In this document: one piece after another, positions 11,297-21,599 of the stretch
Layout of the letters: every line of letters starts with the position of its first letter
Position numbering within the stretch: position 1 is the stretch's first letter
From: Piezodorus guildinii
Lineage: Eukaryota; Arthropoda; Insecta; Hemiptera; Pentatomidae
Direction: 5' to 3'
NCBI GenBank assembly: GCA_023052935.1
Contig: CM041298.1
Location: 56,198,990 to 56,262,989, forward strand
Length of the DNA stretch: 64,000 bases
The notes under the pieces: model-generated
The model's input: the letters and a program-made list of their open reading frames with translations, nothing else
Database searches by the model: none
What the model was told of the DNA's origin: nothing
Position numbers and translations under genes: made by a program

Positions 11297-12135
11297 TACA
11301 TACTCCTTATTATGTCTCCAACTATACCTTGCACCACGACCTTAATGTTCCATTCATTTCAGACCTAATTCCATCCAATTTTTTCAAATTCCATCAGAAC
11401 CTCATTCATCATCCTAATCTTTTAGCACGATCCTTATCCACCTCCACTCATCCATACAACCCACCTAGAAGGTTGAAACGGCAGTGGCCCCAAGATATTT
11501 TGTAAATACGTATGCTGGAGTTCTAACACTGGTCAGATTCTCCTCTCATGTGCGGTGTGATTGTGGCTATGGCGCCCTCACTTAGCTTCCGCTGGCTCTC
11601 ATCCTTTGGGCTCTGCTTGTCTTTCAAAAGTTTATTTATTTGTTGACTTCGTTTATTTGTATTTATTTTATCTACAAATTTTGTTATTGTATACGTTTAT
11701 TTAGTTTGGTTTCATTTTATGTTTTTCCTTTTGTTTATATTGTAAATATTGTATGAATGTGATCCTTTAGCGATATTATTATTGTCCATTGTGACAAATT
11801 GTAATACATACGAATAAAAGAATAAAAAAAAAAAAAATTATATCAATATAACGGGTTTAATCAAAATCGTTAAAGCCACTTTTTAGAAAACCGTAAAAAG
11901 GTGCAGGATTCACATCTCGGGCGTACAGCAATCTCAACTATGAAATATGACGACTTTTGAAAATTTTAAACTATGACTTTTGAGTGAGACTTATCACACA
12001 GACCTTTTAGCACGATTTGGTTATTTTGACTCAAAGGACCCTAAAACATGTATTTCCGGTGAAAATTGGAATCGGAAACATAAAACGATCGTAATACCTT
12101 CCCTTACTATATATTTCATATATAGGTAAGTGAAC

Positions 12136-13510
12136 GGAGAAAGGAGGGTAGATGAAATGTGATATGGAGCTGTTAAGAAATAGCTATGATACGGTTTTAA
12201 CCCTTTGGCAAAGACCGTATTTGAGATTCAAACCTATTTGAACAGATCGACCCTTACAGTTTGGTCAGTTTCAAAAATGCATTAGGACTTGCAATATAAA
12301 CGCACCCTTAGGTCTGTGTTAACAGGATAATGGACGATGCACAGTAAGCGTACTTAAGCTGCAATATTAGCTGAAAAACGGTGCATGTTATTACACAATG
12401 GATTATTATTTTCGAATAACTATATTAAAGTATTACTGTCAATTTTTTCTCTCTCCCTATTTTTTTTTTTTTTATCGCGCTTAACTGATTCCAAAACTAT
12501 AACGATGATGTTAACATCTAGACGTTGATATTCCCCGATTAGATTTAAAATAGCATCCGATTAAATATAATTAAATTGAATAACTCGATTACTTTTGAAG
12601 ATAATGAAAAAAAAAATATTAGTGTTTTTTAACCCAAGAGACCACGGATAATTATAAAAAAATAAAAGAAAACAGAAAGAAAATGCGCCTAAAACTCAGT
12701 TAAAAAAAAAAAAATACATCGAGTTTTAGGATCAGGACACCGCAAAGAATAAAGAAGAAGGAAACAAATTAAGATATTGTCTATATATATACTTGTTTAT
12801 ATATGTTCTACAAACGAAGAAAGAATCATTGAAATCGGCTCAGAAATAGCAGAGATTTTGGAATAAGCAGTGGTAATTGACTATTGTACTATGATTTATT
12901 TATTTCTTTTCATATTGGTCAATTGCCTTTCAACAGTTATACCCTAATATAGTTATTTAGAAACAATGAACCATTGTGTAATAATTTTCAGCATTTTTTA
13001 TGCCTTATCCGGATTCTACATCTCGTGGAACGTAAGTTCTCAAGTAGTTTTCACATAACTATTCATTTATAATCTCGGTTTCATAGACACTTATATGAGA
13101 TATTACAAACAATGTTTGTTTCCCTTAAAAAAATGGATATTAATTCTGCAATCTTTCCTTTATTGTATATTGTTGATTCACCTGTACAGTTAATGTACCA
13201 AATTCTCAGGAATATTGAAATTGTTTATTTATGAAATTGTTTCTATATGGATAGCAGGTATATTTTCGAAGCCTTGATATAGACAGCTCCTTCCATTATG
13301 AACCCCACCCCCACACAAAACCCACTAGCTCGTGATATGTTTGCTCATCAGTTTCTGATAATCTTATAGACAAAGGTTAGCAGCGGAGGTGGCACAACGC
13401 ACTGCGAGATGGAGTAATTTAGTTTTAAAAAAAAAAAATAAATTATTATAAAAATAAAGATGACGGAAAAATATATAATCTATGTTGTCTCTCCTTTTAT
13501 CTTGTTTTAT
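12136..13510. repeat. AT-rich region with family B and family C shreds
   Basis: 12455-12740 has the family B motifs 'tatcgcgcttaactgattcc' and inverted 'gattacttttgaagataa' also seen at 28.8-29.1 and 59.8-60.3 kb. 12985-13040 has the family C block 'ttatgccttatccggattct' seen at 28.65, 60.45 and 61.4 kb. No coding frame. Confidence 0.4.
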
Positions 13511-13511
13511 G

Positions 13512-13543
<32 letters not shown>

Positions 13544-13549
13544 ATATTA
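13511..13549. repeat. (TA)n microsatellite
   Basis: Interrupted run of TA dinucleotides. A shorter TA run follows at 13903-13931. Confidence 0.9.
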
Positions 13550-13784
13550 TTAGGTGTATAGTTTATAGTATACGCATATGTCTATGTAAGACCTATTTTA
13601 TCTCAAATCGTAAGTAAATTTCTAATAATATCTTTAATATAAATTCTAATTGAAATATCTATGTAACTACTGTATGCCTTTTCATTATTCAATGCATTCT
13701 TTTCTATCTCTCTAACAATAAAATCATCTATTAATTATTGTATAAGAATATTAATGTTCTGTTTTTTGTTTTTCCACTGTTAAG

Positions 13785-14124
13785 AAAAATTCTCTAAACG
13801 TTGCATAAATAAAATTGTTTATTTATTGACAGAAACCTAAGAACAGGAGAAAACATAAATTATCACCAGTCGAGTACTAATAAAAAAAAAAAAAATAAAA
13901 AAAAATGTATATATATATTATATATATATAAATGGAGTGTTTAATTAATCACCCAGTGTTCTTTCAAAGTTTGTAGATTACACATGTCTAATTAAGACAC
14001 TATTTTGTCCAAAATTGCATGATTATGAGAACAATAAATTCTCGAAACGTCGCATAGATAAAATTGTTTATTCTTTGACTGAAACCTGAGAACAACAAAA
14101 ACTTAAATTATCAAGAGTCAAGAA

Positions 14125-14130
<6 letters not shown>
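13785..14130 (+). repeat. Diverged direct repeat, ~90 bp, with GAAACGT motif
   Basis: Copies at 13785-13880 and 14038-14130 share 'ctcgaaacgtcgcatagat'-type starts, 'aaaattgtttatt', 'gaaacct(a/g)agaaca' and 'aaattatca'. The second copy is preceded by GAG..CTC pairing and then GAAACGTC, which resembles the 3' half of a hammerhead core. CTGATGA is degenerate there. Confidence 0.5.
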
Positions 14131-14182
<52 letters not shown>

Positions 14183-14203
14183 ATATCATACACACACACA
14201 TAT
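14129..14203. repeat. (TA)n/(CA)n microsatellite
   Basis: A TA run at 14129-14187 passes into CACACACACA. Confidence 0.9.
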
Positions 14204-14353
14204 ATGTATACTTATCATCATCTTTGTATTTATCATACTATTATTATTTGTATAATATTTCTAATATTATCTTTTGTATATTTATTTATTTATTTTATTT
14301 TTTTATTGATTTTTATATCTTTATATTTGTATGTATCTCTATTATTTGCATCC

Positions 14354-14384
14354 CTGATGATGGCTTACGTTTTTGAGCCGAAAC
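14354..14384 (+). ncRNA. Hammerhead-ribozyme-like core
   Basis: CTGATGA at 14354-14360 is followed by a hairpin with GGCT (14362-14365) pairing AGCC (14376-14379), then GAAAC. These are the invariant core and stem II of a hammerhead ribozyme in the right order and spacing. A T-rich stretch precedes it. Stems I and III could not be modelled with confidence. It is related to the core at 15.84 kb. Such motifs mark Penelope-like elements and retrozymes. Confidence 0.45.
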
Positions 14385-14479
14385 TTGGACACACTTAAAA
14401 TATTTTTCACATGACTGACTTCTTATCGTTGAGTTCAATCAGTCACTGGAGCTGTTTTTTAAAATATCCTAAAATGGAG

Positions 14480-15062
14480 CGAATTTCATAGCATAAAGGC
14501 ACTTCTAGATTTATGTGAAAAAGTTGCTGTACATTCCAGGTATATATATATATTTTTTTTTTTCAGTGGCGCGACAGGCCGTGCAGGCCCTGGGCCTCAC
14601 GGTGTAATCTGGAGTTTACACTTGCGTTTCACGATGCAATTTATAGTGTAGGGTCATCACTCCCTACGCCTAATTTTGTGATTGGCCACCATTTGGCAGA
14701 CGGGTCTCAAATACCCGGGGGAGAGGCTACGAGTGAATGCCCATAATATTACATCCTTATAAAATCCCCGTCGGGGCTGGGATTCGAACTCGCAACCTGT
14801 AGCATGAGAGATGTACGCGTTAGCCACTCAGCCACGGGCTCCCCATTCCAGGTATATAGTTGCCTCAAATATGAAATTTCAGTTTCATACGATTTTTCGT
14901 TTTTGTGTTTGACTTACTACAAACCTACTCAGATATTTTTGCGGGACATGTTCAATAGGGCTTAGGGGACTCTAAAACGTGTATTTTCGATGAAAACTCG
15001 AATTTTAAAATTTTCATGGTCGCAATACTTTCTTTTATTATATATTTTCTATGTAGATAATT
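14480..15062 (-). mobile_element. Family A copy interrupted by a SINE
   Basis: The left part has 'cttctagatttatgtgaaaaagttgctgta'. After the SINE it resumes with 'tatagttgcctcaaatatgaaatttcagtttcata' and continues to 'ttattatatattttctatgtaga', a decayed right end. Partial at the left. Confidence 0.7.
14547..14843 (-). mobile_element. tRNA-derived SINE (family S2) with 15-bp target duplication
   Basis: On the minus strand it begins GGGGAGCCCGTGGCTGAGTG (A box) at 14843 and has the B box GAGTTCGAATCCC at about 14775-14787. It then has a ~190-bp body and an A-rich tail (T run at 14552-14562 on the plus strand). The target duplication CATTCCAGGTATATA is at 14532-14546 and 14844-14858. The head matches the copy at 59.65 kb; the body does not. 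Confidence 0.85.
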
Positions 15063-15717
15063 AATAAAATAAAATATAAAGTAAAATGAACTGGCATTGG
15101 TATTACAGGGTTAGATCAAATCAAATTAAAAACTAAAGCTTCAATTGCTAATTGGCAAATAGTGAAGTATTCTGGGAATGAAGGAGGTTAATAAAACGAA
15201 GCAATGGGGAGGAAGAGAATAGTGGAACGAAACAAGAGGACTAACCTATTGGAACTAAGAACGAATCAACACCGGAGGTTTAACTCAGGAAATTGTAGTT
15301 CCTCTCGGAACTGGAGGTCACGGAACATTAAGGAACTACCCACACACTCAGCAACAGCTACACGCGCTTAGGATGAAGATTAGATTAATGTCACAAAGAC
15401 AAGATATTTAAATTGCATATTGTCAAAACGGTTGTTACAAAATGGTACTAGATGTAACTTGCGGCTTTGCACGTGGTTATTTTATTTTTTATTGATTTAA
15501 ATATAACTATATGAACTTATGGTCAAAGTAAATTTAGTATATCACTGGTGTTTGGGGAAAAAGGTTTAAGTCATTATTTTTATGAAAATGAGGTTTTATG
15601 TCGATTTCTTTTTGTTAGTCCGTTTAAAATGTAATGAGTTTTCTTTAAAAATATTGAGGATGTATAGTCGACTGTAGAAACTATTATAGGTGGAATAGTC
15701 AGGAATCAGTCATTTTT
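15063..15717. other. No recognisable feature
   Basis: Somewhat less AT-rich around 15180-15370, but no frame, repeat or RNA that I can support. Confidence 0.4.
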
Positions 15718-15890
15718 TGAAAAGTTTTAATTTTCCAACGTTTCGGCTCAAGCTTGTGAGCCGAAACGTTGGCAAAATTACTGAGCCATGTCAAGCATAA
15801 ACTCGGTTTATGCTTGGACATGGCTCAGTAAAGCCCTGATGATGGCTCACAAGCTTGAGCCGAAACGTTGGAAAATTAAAAACTTTTAAA
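15718..15890. repeat. Nested palindrome with hammerhead-like core
   Basis: The outer arms pair 'ttttccaacgtttcggctc' (from about 15732) with its complement ending near 15876. The inner arms pair 'ctgagccatgtcaagcata' (15782 on) with 'tatgcttggacatggctcag'. The left arm also contains its own perfect hairpin CCAACGTTTCGGCTC/GAGCCGAAACGTTGG. On the plus strand CTGATGA (15837-15843), stem GGCTC/GAGCC (15845-15849 with 15858-15862) and GAAAC (15863-15867) form a textbook hammerhead core and stem II. Best reading: two head-to-head copies of a Penelope-like terminal repeat. Confidence 0.6.
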
Positions 15891-16195
15891 AATATTATTA
15901 AGCTAATCTTTAGGCCATTGTCACACCATATTCAGTCATATTTGCTATTTAAAAGTGATTCAAAGGGCTTAAGTGAAACTTTATAAACTTTTTTACCAGA
16001 TGTCGGCGGATCAAAAGTGCCTATATAGATGTCTATTTTACGCCCTTTATATTTGATCCACAAGAACTACGTATTTCTTATATCTACTATTGTCTCTTCT
16101 CTAGCAGCTTCAGCATTAATTGTGATGCAAAAATAAAAGAAAGAATCAAAGATACTGCATTTATTTAACCTAATATCAAAGAAAAATTAAAAAAA
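15891..16195. other. No recognisable feature
   Basis: AT-rich spacer. Confidence 0.4.
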
Positions 16196-16267
16196 AAAAA
16201 TGGTGCGCGCAACAAACGACTTTCACTTACCTCCGTTGTTAAAATTAATTTAAGAATTTTTAAATAC
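16196..16267 (-). mobile_element. Family A end fragment
   Basis: Contains TGGTGCGCGCAACAAACGAC followed by TTTCACTTACCTCCGTTG. This is the extension plus inverted repeat, cut off where the Helitron-like sequence starts. Confidence 0.75.
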
Positions 16268-16680
16268 ATCTATACTAATATTATAAAGCTAAAAAGTTTG
16301 TTTGTTGCTAATCTCAGAAACTACTGGTTCGAATTAAAAAATTCTTTTTGCGTTTGATAGTCCATTTATTGTGGAAGGCTATAGGCTATATAACATCACG
16401 CTGCGACCAATAGGGGAGAAGAATTAGTGGAAAATGTGAAAAAAACGGATGGAATTAACCTCTCATCCCAATAATTCCAAATGATTTAAATTTTAATTCT
16501 AAAATAATTCAATTTCCCGTTAATTTATATTTTTTCGTAATAATTAATAAATCACAGGGGCCAACATTTAAACACGTAGGAATCGATTTACGTCAAGATC
16601 GGGTTGCGGAGAAAATCAGTATGTTCTTCTGCCACAAGAAAATAAAAACCAAAAATATCATTTACGAAGTAGTTTAAAAT
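16268..16680 (+). mobile_element. Helitron-like 5' end
   Basis: It starts TCTATACTAATATTATAAAG, a 5' terminus widely found in insect Helitrons, preceded by A. Then come 'gtttgttgctaatctcagaaactactgg' and 'ggctataggctatataacatcacgctgcgaccaatagg', conserved blocks of such elements. No rolling-circle Rep/helicase coding and no CTRR 3' end with hairpin were found, so it is a non-autonomous fragment. Confidence 0.6.
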
Positions 16681-16930
16681 ATCGGGTTGTCCGAAAATTT
16701 TGTAGAGGTTTTTAAAATAAAATTTACCTTTTATAAAAAAAAAAAAAATCCCCTCTCCTCAAGATTCGAGATTCTGAATAACAAATAAAAAAATCCGTTT
16801 ATCCGCTGTCGGCGGCTTTTCTCTGAAACTATTGATGTTTTTGATACTCGGAAATAAAAATAATTATTTATTGGGTTGTCTAAAAAGTTCGTAGAGATAT
16901 TTAAAATAAAATTTACCTTCAATTTTTTTT
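16681..16930 (+). repeat. Two mariner-like terminal repeats in direct order
   Basis: 'tcgggttgtccgaaaattttgtagaggt' at 16683 and 'attgggttgtctaaaaagttcgtagaga' at 16871 share the rest 'tttaaaataaaatttacctt'. The start TTGGGTTGTC..AAAGTTCGTAG is typical of mariner ends. There is no transposase between them. Between the copies is a family C block ('tccgtttatccgctgtcggcgg'). Confidence 0.4.
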
Positions 16931-16984
16931 CTACTAAAAATGAATCACAAAGCTAATGTTTATTTATGTTATGTTGCTAATGTT

Positions 16985-17815
16985 AATGTTTATTGATATC
17001 AATGTAAAATTTGATGGGCTTTAATATTATGTAGGTTTCATTCTAATTGAAATAGTCTGACAGGGCTTAAATGCAGATATTTTAAATTTTCTTCCTCTAA
17101 AGTACCTTTAATTTTATTGATTTAAAAACATTTGGAACATCATATTAGTTTTATCGGCTCTCCATTAGATAATATTTTTCTAAAATCTTCAGCTATCTAA
17201 CTCTATATTATACATCTATATTACTATTCATGTGTTTAAAAAAAAAAAAAAAAAATCCATACAAAAATGTTCGCACTTTTCTCCTTTAATTGTTCATCAA
17301 ATTCCCTCAACTTGCATATGTATCCCTTATTTATCAATGCTAACAAGATGATGTTCTTAACTTTTTCAAATCTATAAAATTAAGGGTACTTTAGAGGAAG
17401 AAAGTTTATAATATCGGCATTTAAGCCCTGTTAGACTATTTCAATCAGAATCAGAACCTACAGAATATTAAAGCTCATCAAATTTTACATCGATATATAG
17501 ATTTTAATCAAAATCGTTAAAGTCGATTTGAGAAAATCGTAAAAAGCTCCAAAACCATAATATAAAGTAGATCTCCCGGTCTTCTGATTTTGATGAAAAA
17601 GTTTCTGTAACATCTCGGGCGTATAGTTGCCTCAAATATGAAATTTCAGTTTCATAGGACATTTCGATTTCGGCCGGGAGTTCCACACACAAACCTTTTT
17701 GCGGGATTTGGTTATTTGGAAAACGTGCATTTCCGTTAAAAACTGGATTTAGAAAATTTTTACGATCGCAATTCTTTCTCTTACTATATATTTCATATAT
17801 AGTAAGCGAAAGTAA
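16985..17815. mobile_element. Family A: short forward piece facing a near-complete reverse copy
   Basis: 16985-17115 runs in forward orientation ('gatatcaatgtaaaatttgatgggct' to 'aaagtacctttaatttta'). From about 17130 to 17815 a reverse copy follows, with 'aaaattaagggtactttagaggaag' and 'tttaagccctgttagactatttcaatc', ending TATATTTCATATATAGTAAG. The two share about 130 bp in opposite orientation. Confidence 0.65.
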
Positions 17816-18755
17816 AAGATCTAGTAACATTTTACAGCTAACTTCGCCTTATGTTCACTATTTAAATATTATTGCGAGCCTGATCTTAATTTAATTTTAT
17901 TATTTTATTAGCCTGATCCTAATTTTATTTTACGTAACATAAACTTTATATCATGTGGAGAGCTCTACAATTTTTTTTTTTTTTTTGTCTAATGTAAAAT
18001 GTTTTTCAACAGCTAAAAAATATTTTTAAATCAATAAATGATCATTGTTATAAATAACAATTACTATTATAGTTTTCAATCTGAATTTTTTATACTTAAT
18101 TATTTATTTTATTTATAGTAAATATTATGTTTATGTCAATATTTGTTCTTCATATTATTGCCTTATTTTAGATAGATTTCATCCCCGACGGAGCTAAAAA
18201 GAGGGGGAATTCGTTTACACAGCGGTTCGTTGCATCTCTATTGGTGGAGGTTCGGTCCTGATAAAGCGGGAAATTAATGAGACTTGGTTTGCCTGGGTGG
18301 ACCTTATTATATATATACATATTATACGCTAATCGTAATATTCTATATAATATGCGGGAACCATATTATCTTAATATAATAATCTTCATATAATGTAAAT
18401 TCTTAGCCAAACATATAATCTTAGCCTAAAATATAATATCTAATATATAATCCTAAGCTGATATGTAATCTTAGCTCGATCCATTGTTTTCCGGAATACT
18501 CTCAGATCAAACATCCGCCAGCCTCCTTCCTAATCATCATTAAAATCTCTCCTTTTTCAACACCTTTTTGCTTCAACCGGGTGATTACTGATTTGAGTAT
18601 ACTGATTAAAGTAAGGTGGAAAATGATTGCACTATTTAACACCAATTGTAGTAAAGTCGATTTTTATATGATTTTATTTATTCTATTGTATTTGCTTTTT
18701 TTTTTAATCCTAAATATAGGATATTATTGTACTTTTTTAAAGATGATTGTATATA
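17816..18755. other. Mostly featureless; short tandem repeat at 18380-18480
   Basis: Four to five imperfect copies of ATATAATCTTAGCC lie at about 18380-18480. A possible exon starts after a polypyrimidine-AG at 18173 (frame IDFIPDGAKKRGNSFTQRFV, open 29 codons to 18262). It has no partner exon and is only a weak candidate. Confidence 0.3.
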
Positions 18756-20031
18756 TTGGGTTGATGCAAAATTAATGCAGGTTTTTAGTAGGTATTGTAA
18801 ATACGCCATATCTTTACTTTAACCATATATATTTTAATCAAAATAATTTCCATCTGAATCAATGCACTTTTGCCAACGTTCAACAAGCTTTCTTATTCCA
18901 CCAGAAAAAAAATCCGAATCCCTGGACTCAATGAAATCACGAAAAGAATTTTCAATGTCGTCCTGGTTTTGAAATTTTTCTCCTTCAAAAAGTTGTCCAG
19001 ATGCCTGAAAAAGTGGAAGTCTGTAGGAGAGAGGTCAGGTGAATAAGGCGGATGTTGGAGAACTTCGTAGCCCAACTCGTGCATTCGTCGAAGCGTTGGT
19101 TGTGCAACGTGTGGTCTGGCGTTATCGTGGAGCAGGATCGGCCCCTTCCGATTCATCAATGCTGGGCAAAGACGTTGCAATTTTTGATTCATGCTGTCAA
19201 TTTCTTGACAGTACTTGTCAGCAGTTATAGTCTCACCTCGATTGAGAAAGCTGTAGTGAATAACACCAGCATTATACCACCAAACTGTGACCATAACCTT
19301 TTTTGGGTGCAGGTTGGGCTTCGGGAAAGGTTTTGGTTGTTCATCTTTGCCCAGCCATTTGCTAGAACGCCTTCTGTTGTCGTATAAGATCCATTTTTCA
19401 TCGCACGTCACAATGCGATCGAGAAATGGATCATTTTTATTGCGTGTCACAAGCATGGAGCAGATTTCAAAGCGGCGATTTTTTTGGTGGTCGTTTAATT
19501 GGTGTGGCACCCACTTGGCCAACTTTTTCACCTTACCAATTGCTTCCAAGTGGCGTACAACTGTGGATTGGTTCACACCGAGTTCCGCCGCCATTTCTCG
19601 TGTGGTTTTGGTTGGGTCTTCTTCCACTTTTGACCTCAGCTGGTCGTTGTCCAGAGCAAGATGACGGCCCCGACCTTCCTTGTCTTCGAGGTCGAAATCT
19701 CCTCTGCGAAACTTCTGGAACCAACGCTGCACCGTGCACTCATTAATAGCCCCTGACCCCACACTTCATTAATATTACGAGCCGTTTGCGCAGCGCTGCG
19801 CCCTAATTTAAATTCGTAAAAATAAATTTGACGAAAATCGCACTTTGACATTTTCGATTCAAGACCTTTGAACACACTGAACAAAACGATTTTACTAAAC
19901 AAATTCATGGTGAAAGAGAGGGTATTAGATAAGGTTTGTTTTGGTTTGATCAATGTTAGGATTAGCTTTGTTTACACAATTGGAATTAAGATATTGCAAT
20001 AGAGGAAACCTGCATTAATTTCGCATCAGCC

Positions 20032-20034
<3 letters not shown>
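18756..20034 (-). mobile_element. Mariner (cecropia-type), full length copy 2
   Basis: 1279 bp, flanked by TA (18754-18755 and 20035-20036). The inverted repeats start TTGGGTTGATGCAAAATTAA at the left, and the right end differs at two positions (gcccga instead of acccaa). Length matches the Hsmar1-like cecropia group (about 1.28 kb). The right end abuts an 80-bp TA microsatellite. Confidence 0.92.
18834..19851 (-). pseudogene. Mariner transposase with two frameshifts
   Basis: Minus strand, ATG at 19851 (MSKCDF), stop at 18834. The main frame is 289 codons (18893-19762). It keeps the helix-turn-helix region (residues 10-85), CDEKW with D121, LLHDN with D213 and YSPDLSPTD with D248. The last two are 34 residues apart, the DD34D signature of mariner. 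Compared with copy 1, a C is missing in the run at about 19752, shifting the N-terminal frame. An A is missing at about 18972, replacing the last ~30 residues. Both are single-base deletions in an otherwise well-kept gene, so inactivation looks recent. Confidence 0.9.

Positions 20035-20112
<78 letters not shown>
20035..20112. repeat. (TA)n microsatellite, ~78 bp
   Basis: Uninterrupted TA run directly beside the mariner end. Mariner targets TA. Confidence 0.95.
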
Positions 20113-20215
20113 AATTGTTAATTTTTTAAAAAAATGTTTTTTGGCCAGTTATAATTTTTCTTGTAAATTAATGTTATTCTTGAGGGGCATTGTCCCAAAA
20201 TAAAAAAAAACAACA
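20113..20215 (+). mobile_element. CR1-like LINE tail
   Basis: 'tttttggccagttataattt', then 'taatgttattcttgaggggcattgtccc' and AAATAAAAAAAAA. This is the same hairpin tail as at 3.2 and 46.8 kb. Confidence 0.5.
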
Positions 20216-20819
20216 CATTTTTACCGATATAGATTAGAGTTCCATCATAATGAAAAGTACGCTTAGGAAGAAAATATTATATTTATTTTATAACGTTTAT
20301 TAATTATTGTATTTATTTATCGCCGGAAATGAGAAATATAAATTGATCAATGAATCAAAATTAGGCCAATTTAGCCGTTTGTTATTTTATAATGAAATAA
20401 CAATTTGCTTTTAATACTTTGGGTAATTCTTAAAAATATTAAAATATAGCTTTCTGCTGGACGTTGCGTTATACATACTTTCCTATATTTAGGGTTTAAG
20501 TTCTTGACTTTTGGGGGGATTTCCTCTTTTTTCATTTGACACCTCTTATTTTTCTGTGCGTGCACATCAAGGAATGTATATATTTGATTTTATCTGATAA
20601 ACTATATGGATAACAGCAAATAACACAAAATTTTGAGTTTCCTCTCTAACCATTGAGAATCGGACTGTTGGCCATATGAACTTTATTGTTGCATTATTCC
20701 TACTATCTACCCCCTTAATATTCGAAAACCTTTATGAGACATTCTGTGTTTTCGAGGTGTGTCGTAATGGCAAGGCACTATTTTAGGTATGTGTCCACTA
20801 ACACAAAATAAACAAAAAA
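20216..20819. other. Dispersed repeat 20245-20420, otherwise featureless
   Basis: 20245-20420 is shared with 5221-5400. The remainder has no supportable feature. Confidence 0.4.
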
Positions 20820-21578
20820 TCTGGTGCGGGCAACACACGACTTTCACGTAGTAATAAGTTTATTCTCAATTCGTTACTTAATATTACCTCTTAAAACTTT
20901 GTGTATCTGATAATATTTTGTTCTAAAATATTTCTCTTTCCAACAGTATATTATAAGTCTATATTACTGTTCTTATTATAAAAAAAAAAAAAAAAAAATT
21001 CTTATTACATAAAAAAATAGTTTTGCTCTTTAATCCTTCAGTTGGTCATCAAATTAGTTCATCTTGTACATTTTGCTGTTTTTTAATAATGCTAACAAGA
21101 CAATATGGTTATTTTTTTTATCTACAAAATTAATTAAAGGTACTTTAGAGGAAGAAATTTTAAAATATCGGTATTTAAGCAATTTCAGACCATTTCAGTC
21201 AGAATGAAACCAGAATGATATTAAAGCCCGTTCAATTGTACTATCAAAATAGGGAGTTTAACCGAAATCGTTAAAGCATTTTTGAGAAAATCGTAAATAG
21301 GTGCAAATTGCATTGTATAAAGTGGCTCTTCTGATTAGCTGATTTTGATGAAAAAGTTGCTGTAACATCTCGGGCGTATAGTTGTCTAAAATATAAAATT
21401 TCAGTTTCATAGGACTTTTCGTTTTCGCGCAGGACGTACCACACATACAAACCCACAGACCTTTTTATAGGACTTGGTCATATGGACTCAGAGGATCCTA
21501 AAACGTGTATTTACATTGAAAACTGCAATTCGAAAATTTTCATGATCGCAATACTTCCCCTTACATTATAATGTAAGT
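20820..21578 (-). mobile_element. Family A copy, near full length
   Basis: It starts CTGGTGCGGGCAACACACGACTTTCAC after an A6 run and ends 'ccttacattataatgtaagtaaaagt' followed by AAAAA. All main blocks are present in reverse order. A5/A6 flank both ends, matching the T5 flanks of the copy at 7.5 kb. Confidence 0.8.
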
Positions 21579-21599
21579 AAAAGTAAAAATCATATTAAC

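Larger units (their letters stand above)
10258..11838 (+). pseudogene. Jockey-like LINE 3' end, interrupted by mariner
   Basis: 5'-truncated. Before the mariner the frame encodes the region after the RT palm (IYKTILKPIWTYGLELWG is recognisable at 10268-10320). After the mariner it resumes with the block ending in RRLKRQWPQDIL and stops at about 11503. The 3' UTR then runs to a poly(A) at about 11822-11838. Jockey-clade elements end in poly(A) and are often 5'-truncated, as here. Confidence 0.75.
10080..12135 (-). mobile_element. Family A copy split by a Jockey insertion
   Basis: The left part (10080-10257) has 'ttagctttcctacggtatattatac' and 'acttatatacttacccgtttttt'. The right part (11839-12135) resumes at 'atatcaatataacgggtttaatcaaaatcg' and continues to TATATAGGTAAGTGAA. 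Roughly 150 bp of consensus is missing at the junction, so insertion was accompanied or followed by deletion. The intervening DNA is a Jockey fragment that itself contains a mariner. Confidence 0.75.

Noticed and set aside
14204..14398. 64-codon plus-strand frame rich in Ile/Phe/Leu
   Set aside because: T-rich DNA between a microsatellite and the hammerhead-like motif; hydrophobic bias follows from composition.
17504..17830. 108-codon minus-strand frame in family A, with similar shorter frames at 21258-21456 and 25455-25643
   Set aside because: The frame is not kept between copies (frameshifts and stops at different places) and shows no domain, so family A is treated as non-coding.
19039..19746. 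Several plus-strand frames of 60-125 codons in the mariner
   Set aside because: They are antisense shadows of the transposase, which is the frame with recognisable motifs on the minus strand.
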